Under the pieces are notes generated by a model. That model was not told the DNA's origin. It saw only the letters and a list, made by a program, of their open reading frames with translations, and made no database searches. This document shows positions 1 to 3,850 of a stretch of 5,436 nucleotides of DNA, piece by piece. Within the stretch, counting starts at the first letter, position 1. Each line of letters starts with the position of its first letter. Source of the stretch: DASVBJ01 sp036375895 (GTDB taxonomy: Bacteria > Actinomycetota > Actinomycetes > JACCUZ01); NCBI GenBank assembly GCA_036375895.1, contig DASVBJ010000086.1:1-5436 (forward strand), written 5' to 3'. The position numbers were made by a program, and so were the translations under genes.

Positions 1-285
1 ACGGCGGGCGGGGTCCTGCACGGGGGCCTCCTCATGGCGCTCGCCGACGCCACGGGCGCGTGGTGCGCCTTCCTGAACCTCCCCGAGGGCGCGACCACGA
101 CCACCATCGAGTCCAAGACCAACTTCCTGCGCGCGGTGCGCGAGGGCGAGGTCCGGGCGGTCGCCCGTCCGCTGCACCTGGGCCGCACGATGGTGGTCGT
201 CGACACCGAGCTGCGCGACGGGCAGGACCGGCTGGTCGGCCGCGTCACCCAGACGCAGGCGGTGGTCCCGGCCGCCGCACGCTAG
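1..285 (+). CDS. PaaI-like hotdog-fold thioesterase, C-terminal part (5' end outside window)
   Basis: The reading frame is open from the first base and ends at TAG 283-285, giving 94 visible residues. The start lies upstream; the internal ATG at 34 falls inside the conserved core and is not the true start. Visible residues 4-16 carry the HGG motif (H7-G8-G9), followed nine residues after the His by the Asp of LAD (D16). This is the spacing of the E. coli PaaI active site, where the Asp lies on the central hotdog helix. The following strands (TTTIESKTNFLRAV, then RPLHLGRTMVVVDTEL) are typical of the 4HBT superfamily. The family hydrolyses acyl-CoA or related thioesters in the cytosol. The substrate cannot be told from sequence. 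It lies 80 bp ahead of a second, unrelated-subfamily thioesterase (TesB) on the same strand. The family call is secure; the physiological role is not. Confidence 0.85.
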   Translation, partial: TAGGVLHGGLLMALADATGAWCAFLNLPEGATTTTIESKTNFLRAVREGEVRAVARPLHLGRTMVVVDTELRDGQDRLVGRVTQTQAVVPAAAR

Positions 286-286
286 C

Positions 287-325
287 CCCGGCGCGGTAGC
301 CCGGCGCGGCGGCCCGGCGCGGCCC
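287..325. repeat. Three tandem copies of a 13-bp GC-rich unit
   Basis: The 10-mer CCCGGCGCGG occurs exactly at 287-296, 300-309 and 313-322, a strict 13-bp period. The three-base linkers differ (TAG, CGG, CCC). The array starts just after the stop of the thioesterase and ends about 40 bp before the tesB start. It is not a clean hairpin. It may be a simple replication-slippage product or protein-binding iterons; nothing visible decides between these. Confidence 0.75.
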
Positions 326-353
326 GTCGTGCCGGTTGCGCCGACGCCCCTGG

Positions 354-365
354 CAGCATGGGTGC
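354..365 (+). promoter_or_regulatory. Possible -10 element giving a leaderless tesB transcript
   Basis: CAGCAT at 354-359 fits the relaxed actinobacterial -10 pattern (A at position 2, T at position 6). It ends six bases before the chosen GTG start at 366, so transcription could begin at the start codon. No Shine-Dalgarno is visible ahead of the GTG, which agrees with a leaderless message. No convincing -35 lies 16-18 bp upstream, so the call is weak. Confidence 0.3.
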
Positions 366-1259
366 GTGCCGCAGTCACTCGATGAGCTCGTCGCCCTGCT
401 CGACCTCGAGATCATCGAGGACGGCCTCTTCCGCGGACGTCAGCCGGAGACCCAGCTGCAGCGAGTCTTCGGCGGACAGGTGGCGGGCCAGGCGCTCGTC
501 GCGGCCGTCCGCACCGTCGAGCCGGACCGCGAGGTGCACTCGCTGCACGCCTACTTCCTGCGGCCCGGCGACACCGCCGTGCCGATCGTGTACGACGTGG
601 AGCGCACCCGGGACGGGCGGTCCTTCAGCACCCGCCGCGTCGTCGCCCGCCAGCACGGCAAGCCGATCTTCTACCTCTCCGCGTCGTTCCAGGTGCCGGA
701 GGAGGGTCTCGAGCACCAGGACCCGATGCCGGCGGCGAGCCCTCCCGACGCGTGCCCGGCGCTCGGCGACGTGATGGCCCGGCTGTCCGGGCGCAACCGC
801 GACGCGTGGGACCGCGAGTGGTCGGCGCTCGACGTGCGCTACGCGGGCGACTCACGAGAGGGCGGCCGGCTCCTGGACCCTGACCACCCGGCCATCGCGC
901 GGGTGTGGCTGCGCGCGGCGGGGCGGCTCAGCGACGAGCCGTGGCTGCATGCGGCGGTGCTGGCCTACTCCAGCGACCTGACGCTGCTGGCCGCGAGCCT
1001 CGTGCCGCACGACCTGCACATCGGCGACCCCCGGCTGCAGCCGGCCTCGCTCGATCACGCGATGTGGTTCCACCGCCCGTTCCGCGCCGACGAGTGGCTG
1101 CTCTACGACCAGGTCTCGCCGTCGGCGAGTGGCGGTCGGGGGCTCGCCACCGGCCGGCTGTTCACCGCGGACGGCAGGCTCGCCGCGTCGGTGGTGCAGG
1201 AGGGGCTGGTGCGGCTGCGCAGCGCCTCCACCAGCTCCTCGTCGCCGGCCAGCAGGTAG
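366..1259 (+). CDS. tesB: Acyl-CoA thioesterase II (TesB)
   Basis: Encodes 297 residues when started at GTG 366, close to the 286 of E. coli TesB. The family hydrolyses medium- and long-chain acyl-CoA to free acid and CoA in the cytosol and is built from two hotdog domains. The N-terminal domain shows SLDELVALLDLE, FGGQVAGQAL and HSLHAYFLRPGD. The C-terminal domain shows YSSDLTLL, SLDHAMWFHRPFRADEWLLYD and VVQEGLVR. The catalytic triad falls at D204, S228 and Q278, exactly the E. coli D204/T228/Q278 positions; Ser for Thr is a known family variant. An in-frame TTG at 336 would add ten residues, MRRRPWQHGC, that do not look like the family. After the usual end (QEGLVR) there is a low-complexity tail, roughly SASTSSSSPASR, which is antisense to the small minus-strand ORF. 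Its role next to a PaaI-type thioesterase may be acyl-CoA turnover. Confidence 0.95.
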   Translation: MPQSLDELVALLDLEIIEDGLFRGRQPETQLQRVFGGQVAGQALVAAVRTVEPDREVHSLHAYFLRPGDTAVPIVYDVERTRDGRSFSTRRVVARQHGKPIFYLSASFQVPEEGLEHQDPMPAASPPDACPALGDVMARLSGRNRDAWDREWSALDVRYAGDSREGGRLLDPDHPAIARVWLRAAGRLSDEPWLHAAVLAYSSDLTLLAASLVPHDLHIGDPRLQPASLDHAMWFHRPFRADEWLLYDQVSPSASGGRGLATGRLFTADGRLAASVVQEGLVRLRSASTSSSSPASR

Positions 1260-1363
1260 GGGTAAGGGCACAGCTGCGGGCTGGGCGCCGCGCAGCAGCC
1301 GCACGGCCGCGAGGGGTCGAGGAAGCACTGCGTGCCACCTGTGTCGGGAGTCGTCGTGGCCAC
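1103..1363 (-). CDS. Small cysteine-rich protein of unknown function, antisense-overlapping tesB
   Basis: Starts at GTG (1363-1361) and stops at TAG (1105-1103), 86 residues. I do not recognise the family. The start is preceded by GGAGGT seven bases upstream, the best Shine-Dalgarno in the window. Outside the tesB overlap the codons are almost all G/C-ending. The N-terminal third has Cys at 13, 21, 23, 24 and 32, with a sixth at 56. The stretch CFLDPSRPCGCC followed by CPYPYLLAGDEELVEALR could be a small metal- or thiol-based motif, but this is inference. From about residue 36 onward the ORF lies opposite the tesB 3' end (157 bp overlap). Wobble positions of the two frames coincide there, so codon bias cannot prove coding in the overlap. 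There is no signal peptide or membrane segment. It is 71 bp downstream of the ybaK-type gene on the same strand and may be cotranscribed with it. Confidence 0.5.
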   Translation of the reverse strand: MATTTPDTGGTQCFLDPSRPCGCCAAPSPQLCPYPYLLAGDEELVEALRSRTSPSCTTDAASLPSAVNSRPVASPRPPLADGETWS

Positions 1364-1370
1364 GGTCCTG

Positions 1371-1376
1371 ACCTCC
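1371..1376 (-). promoter_or_regulatory. Strong Shine-Dalgarno of the cysteine-rich ORF
   Basis: The minus strand reads GGAGGT, then seven bases, then GTG at 1363. This is optimal complementarity and spacing to the 16S rRNA 3' end. It is the main argument that the small minus-strand ORF is translated and that GTG 1363 is its start. Confidence 0.7.
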
Positions 1377-1380
1377 GTCG

Positions 1381-1401
1381 TCCCGCAGGCGTGCTGCGGG
1401 A
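1381..1401 (-). promoter_or_regulatory. Compact hairpin directly upstream of the cysteine-rich ORF's ribosome site
   Basis: TCCCGCAG at 1381-1388 pairs perfectly with CTGCGGGA at 1394-1401 around a five-base loop, an 8-bp stem. On the minus strand it ends four bases before the GGAGGT Shine-Dalgarno. It has no U-run after it on either strand, so it is not a textbook terminator. It could be an intrinsic-type actinobacterial terminator without U-tract, an RNA-processing site between the ybaK-type gene and the small ORF, or a translation-control hairpin. Confidence 0.45.
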
Positions 1402-1420
1402 TACGTCGACGCTAGGCGCG

Positions 1421-1443
1421 CCCCCCTGGCCCGGTCAGGGGCG
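1421..1443 (-). terminator. Possible hairpin terminator at the end of the ybaK-type gene
   Basis: CCCCTG (1423-1428) pairs with CAGGGG (1436-1441) around a seven-base loop. Allowing two bulged C residues, the stem extends to CGCCCCTG/CAGGGGCG. It overlaps the stop codon of the minus-strand gene (1437-1435). No U-tract follows. A U-less terminator is plausible in this GC range, but chance pairing in C/G runs is also possible. Confidence 0.3.
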
Positions 1444-2004
1444 AAGGTCCCCGCTACCTCCGCCGGCCGGCGAGGCGAGTCCGTCGACGACCTCGGCGCC
1501 AGGCAGGTCCGCGAGCGCCCTGCCGGGTGTGACGAGCTTGGACCGGCGCAACCCAGAGCCCACGACGACGTACGGCGTGTCGACGACCGCACGGTCCACC
1601 AGCAGCGGCCAGCCGGTCGGCAACCCGAACGGCGTGATACCGCCGTACTCCATTCCCGTCTCGGCGACGGCGAGCTCGGTGGGGGCGAACGACGCCTTCC
1701 GGGCGTCGAGCCGTCGGCGCACCGTGCCGTTCACGTCGGCCCGCGTCGTCGCGAGCACGACGCAGGCGGCGAGCCGGGTGTCCTGGCCGCGCCGACCCGC
1801 AACCACGACGCAGTTGGCCGACACCTCGAGCCCGACCTCGTACCGCGCGCAGAACGCCGCGGTGTCGGCGAGCGCCGGGTCGATCTCGGCGACGTGCAGG
1901 TCGCCGGCGGCCGGCACGCCCCCGGAGCGCAGCGCCCCGAGCACGGCAGGGGCGAGCAGGTCGGGACGGTCCAGGGCGGGGCGGGTGTCCAGCAGGCCGA
2001 GCAC
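1435..2004 (-). CDS. YbaK/EbsC-family aminoacyl-tRNA deacylase-like protein
   Basis: Encodes 189 residues from GTG (2004-2002). The YbaK/ProX/INS superfamily removes wrongly attached amino acids from tRNA in trans; YbaK itself clears Cys-tRNA(Pro). The core runs from about residue 37 to 175. SANCVVVAG (62-70) and ACVVLATTRADVNGTVRR (80-97) form the first strands, RKASFA (102-107) holds the conserved lysine K103, and GGITPFGLP (121-129) is the glycine/proline signature loop. LLVD (134-137) and VVGSGLRRSKL (147-157) complete the fold. Length is slightly above the usual 155-170 because of an actinobacterial-type N-terminal helical extension. It ends in a Gly/Pro/Ala-rich tail. No Shine-Dalgarno precedes the GTG, and a -10-like TAGGCT lies six bases upstream, so the message may be leaderless. 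The exact tRNA substrate is unknown; some relatives act as tRNA-editing homologues of unproven specificity. Confidence 0.9.
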   Translation of the reverse strand: MLGLLDTRPALDRPDLLAPAVLGALRSGGVPAAGDLHVAEIDPALADTAAFCARYEVGLEVSANCVVVAGRRGQDTRLAACVVLATTRADVNGTVRRRLDARKASFAPTELAVAETGMEYGGITPFGLPTGWPLLVDRAVVDTPYVVVGSGLRRSKLVTPGRALADLPGAEVVDGLASPAGGGSGDLRP

Positions 2005-2016
2005 GTGTCGAGCCTA
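2005..2016 (-). promoter_or_regulatory. Probable -10 for a leaderless ybaK-type transcript
   Basis: On the minus strand TAGGCT (2016-2011) matches TANNNT and is followed by six bases and then the GTG at 2004. That spacing places the transcription start at the start codon. The region 16-18 bp upstream has no good -35 hexamer, so this is a moderate call. Confidence 0.4.
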
Positions 2017-2051
2017 GGTCCCCACCACCTGCGGGCCGACCGCGGACCCTG

Positions 2052-2069
2052 AGGCTTGTGTCACAGCCT
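2052..2069. promoter_or_regulatory. Nested inverted repeat between divergent genes (possible operator)
   Basis: AGGCT (2052-2056) and AGCCT (2065-2069) are perfect inverted arms. Inside them TGTGTCACA (2057-2065) is itself an odd palindrome centred on one base. The 18-bp element sits in the divergent spacer, about 50 bp upstream of the ybaK-type start and 40 bp upstream of the OYE start. The size and symmetry suit a dimeric regulator such as a TetR, GntR or MarR protein, but I cannot assign one. Confidence 0.4.
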
Positions 2070-2109
2070 GCCCGGGAAGTCATGGTGTGTCCCGATGGTT
2101 GGCAAGCGC

Positions 2110-3174
2110 ATGAGCCGTCTCTTCACGCCCCTGACCCTGCGCGGCACGACGTTCCGGAACCGGGCCTGGGTGGCCCCGATGTGCCAGTACTCCTCGGTGG
2201 ACGGTGTGCCCACCGACTGGCACCTCGTCCACCTCGGCTCGCTGGCGCGCGGCGGCGCCGGACTGGTGGTCCAGGAGGCGACCGCGGTGACGCCGGAGGG
2301 ACGCATCTCCCCGTCCGACGCGGGCATCTGGAGCGACGAGCAGGCCACGGCGTACGAACGCATCACGCGCTTCGTCGCGGGTCAGGGCGCGGTGCCCGGC
2401 ATCCAGCTCGCCCACGCGGGCCGCAAGGCCTCGACCCAGCGTCCGTGGGAAGGCAACGGGTACGTGGAGCCGGCCGACGGAGGCTGGCAGACGGTTGCCC
2501 CGTCGCCGCTTGCGTTCGGGGAGTGGCCGGTGCCGAAGGAGCTCTCGGTCGGGGAGATCGCGGAGATCGTGCAGGCCTTCGCGGACGCTGCCCGGCGGGC
2601 CCTGGGGGTCGGCTTCGAGGTGGCGGAGGTGCATGCGGCGCACGGCTACCTGCTGCACGAGTTCCTGTCGCCGCTGTCGAACCAGCGCGCAGACGAGTAC
2701 GGCGGGTCGCTGGCGGGGCGGAGCCGGTTGCTGCTCGAGGTGGTGGACGCGGTGCGCGCGGTGTGGCCCGATGGCAAGCCGGTCTTCGTGCGCGTCTCGG
2801 CCACCGACTGGGCTGATGGAGGCTGGACCGTCGAGGAGACCGTGGAGGTGTCCCGGCTGCTGGCGTCGCGCGGGGTCGATCTCGTCGACGTGTCGAGCGG
2901 TGGGCTGGTGCCGCACCAGCAGATCGTGCTCGGGCCGGGCTACCAGGTGCCGTTCGCGCGGGCGGTCCGCGAGGGCGCAGGGCTTCCGGTCGCCGCGGTG
3001 GGCCTCATCACCGAGCCGGCACAGGCCGAGGCCGTCCTCGCCGACGGCTCGGCCGATGCCGTGATGCTCGCCCGCGCGCTGTTGCGCGACCCGCACTGGC
3101 CACTGCGTGCCGCCCGAGAGCTCGGCGGTGAGGTGCGCTGGCCGGAGCAGTACCTGCGGGCCCGTCGCACGTGA
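2110..3174 (+). CDS. Old Yellow Enzyme family NAD(P)H:flavin oxidoreductase (class III, YqjM/XenA type)
   Basis: Encodes 354 residues from ATG 2110, where the family-typical MSRLFTPLTLRG begins. An in-frame ATG at 2095 would add five residues, and neither has a Shine-Dalgarno. The protein is a TIM barrel binding FMN that uses NAD(P)H to reduce the C=C bond of activated alkenes such as enones, quinones and maleimides. Class III marks are PMCQYSS with C25 and Y27 near the flavin, the substrate-binding pair H175 and H178 with Y180 in HAAHGY, FVRVSA with R228, and a C-terminal QYLR whose R350 matches the arginine finger that YqjM places into the neighbouring subunit. After HAGRKAS (residues 102-108) it has the longer RPWEGNG loop of XenA-like members rather than the short YqjM form. 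It lies upstream of furA-katG in the same orientation, with a likely terminator between. The native substrate is unknown. Confidence 0.95.
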   Translation: MSRLFTPLTLRGTTFRNRAWVAPMCQYSSVDGVPTDWHLVHLGSLARGGAGLVVQEATAVTPEGRISPSDAGIWSDEQATAYERITRFVAGQGAVPGIQLAHAGRKASTQRPWEGNGYVEPADGGWQTVAPSPLAFGEWPVPKELSVGEIAEIVQAFADAARRALGVGFEVAEVHAAHGYLLHEFLSPLSNQRADEYGGSLAGRSRLLLEVVDAVRAVWPDGKPVFVRVSATDWADGGWTVEETVEVSRLLASRGVDLVDVSSGGLVPHQQIVLGPGYQVPFARAVREGAGLPVAAVGLITEPAQAEAVLADGSADAVMLARALLRDPHWPLRAARELGGEVRWPEQYLRARRT

Positions 3175-3205
3175 TCTGCCGGGTGCCCTGCTGCTGTCGG
3201 TCTCT

Positions 3206-3250
3206 GCCGGCCCGACGGTCGGACTCTGCCCGCCGAGCACCGGGGCCGGC
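3206..3250 (+). terminator. GC-rich inverted repeat after the OYE gene
   Basis: GCCGGCCC (3206-3213) pairs perfectly with GGGCCGGC (3243-3250) across a 29-base loop. The loop region also contains the small palindrome CCGAC-G-GTCGG (3212-3222), an alternative fold. A T-richer stretch (TAGTTCTTGATT) follows. It begins 31 bp after the OYE stop, so transcription termination before the furA promoter is plausible. The long loop keeps confidence low. Confidence 0.4.
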
Positions 3251-3253
3251 GCC

Positions 3254-3296
3254 TAGTTCTTGATTGACTCCAGAATGTGAGCCAGACTGCGGAAGG
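3254..3296 (+). promoter_or_regulatory. furA promoter with probable FurA operator; leaderless layout
   Basis: TTGATT (3260-3265) is a good -35. After exactly 17 bases comes CAGACT (3283-3288) as -10, and seven bases later GTG 3296, so the transcript should start at or next to the start codon. The stretch TTCTTGATTGACTCCAGAAT (3257-3276) is markedly AT-richer than its surroundings. From memory it resembles the AT-rich site upstream of mycobacterial furA (of the type TCTTGACT..TTCCAGAA) that FurA binds for autoregulation. It overlaps the -35, as expected for a repressor site. The resemblance is recalled, not computed. Confidence 0.65.
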
Positions 3297-3736
3297 TGCC
3301 TCCGTCGTCCGACTTCGAGCTCTTGTTGCGTCGGGCTGCTCTGCGGGTGACGCGTCCTCGGGTGGCAGTGCTCACCGCCGTGCACGAGCATCCGCACGCC
3401 GACACGGACTCGATCATCGGGGTCGTGCGTGAGGATCTTGGTGAGGTGTCCCACCAGGCGGTCTATGACGTGCTCCGCGCGCTGACTGCCGCGGGTCTGG
3501 TGCGGCGCTTCCAGCCGAAGGGCTCCGTGGCACGCTACGAGGCGCGGGTCGGGGACAACCACCACCACGTCGTCTGTCGGTCGTGCCGTGCCATCGCCGA
3601 TGTCGACTGCGCGGTCGGCTACGCCCCCTGCCTGACGGCCGACGGATCGAGCTACGAGATCGACGAAGCCGAGGTGATCTTCTGGGGTCGATGTCCGGAT
3701 TGTGTCGCGGCAGCTCCCGCCGTCACCGGCGGTTGA
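3296..3736 (+). CDS. furA: Fur-family peroxide-response repressor FurA
   Basis: Encodes 146 residues from GTG 3296, the usual length of actinobacterial FurA. The only nearby upstream ATG in frame (3275) is followed at once by TGA. The N-terminal winged helix carries LRVTRPRVAVLTAVHEHPHADTD (17-39) and the recognition-helix segment VSHQAVYDVLRALTAAGLVR (51-70). The dimerisation and metal half carries SVARYEARVGDNHHHVVC (77-94), and the CRSC (94-97) and CPDC (133-136) pairs that in Fur proteins usually bind structural zinc. ADVDCAVGYAPCL (101-113) is typical of the FurA subgroup next to katG. Known members repress furA and katG and lose DNA binding on peroxide exposure. It lies 114 bp ahead of katG on the same strand. 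Early codons include more T- and A-ending choices than neighbouring genes. GGAAG touches the GTG and is too close to act as a Shine-Dalgarno, in line with a leaderless message. Confidence 0.96.
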   Translation: MPPSSDFELLLRRAALRVTRPRVAVLTAVHEHPHADTDSIIGVVREDLGEVSHQAVYDVLRALTAAGLVRRFQPKGSVARYEARVGDNHHHVVCRSCRAIADVDCAVGYAPCLTADGSSYEIDEAEVIFWGRCPDCVAAAPAVTGG

Positions 3737-3850
3737 CCGCATGCACGCAGTGGCCGTCACCCGGGAAGCAGCACAGCCTTGGATCCCGAGCAACCCAGGT
3801 CCAGGGCACCAGCCATCAGAAAGAAACAGCGAGACAGGAGTACGACCGCC
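3737..3850 (+). other. furA-katG spacer with katG ribosome site
   Basis: The 114-bp gap holds no supported gene. AGGAG at 3836-3840 sits ten bases before the katG GTG at 3851, a usable if slightly distant Shine-Dalgarno. The stretch 3815-3834 is A/purine-rich, suggesting an unstructured leader. I see no convincing -35/-10 pair or terminator hairpin, so read-through from the furA promoter is the simplest source of katG message. The gap is longer than I recall for mycobacterial furA-katG, which leaves room for a second promoter or mRNA processing site. Confidence 0.55.

Noticed and set aside
1238..1259. Ser-rich TesB tail read as evidence of a frameshift
   Set aside because: The frame is intact through all catalytic motifs to the family end; the tail is better explained by a stop lying slightly downstream within the antisense overlap.
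905..2017. 370-codon plus-strand frame across the tesB end and the ybaK-type gene
   Set aside because: It is out of frame with tesB and antisense to a well-conserved YbaK/EbsC protein; low-complexity Ala/Arg/Ser composition.
2080..3240. 386-codon minus-strand frame opposite the OYE gene
   Set aside because: Composition is Arg/His/Pro-rich and unstructured, and the opposite strand encodes a complete OYE with all motifs.
3275..3280. ATG at 3275 as an upstream furA start
   Set aside because: The next codon in frame is TGA.
3733..3762. TTGACC at the furA stop as a -35 for a separate katG promoter
   Set aside because: No acceptable -10 hexamer lies 16-18 bp downstream, so the hexamer alone is not evidence.
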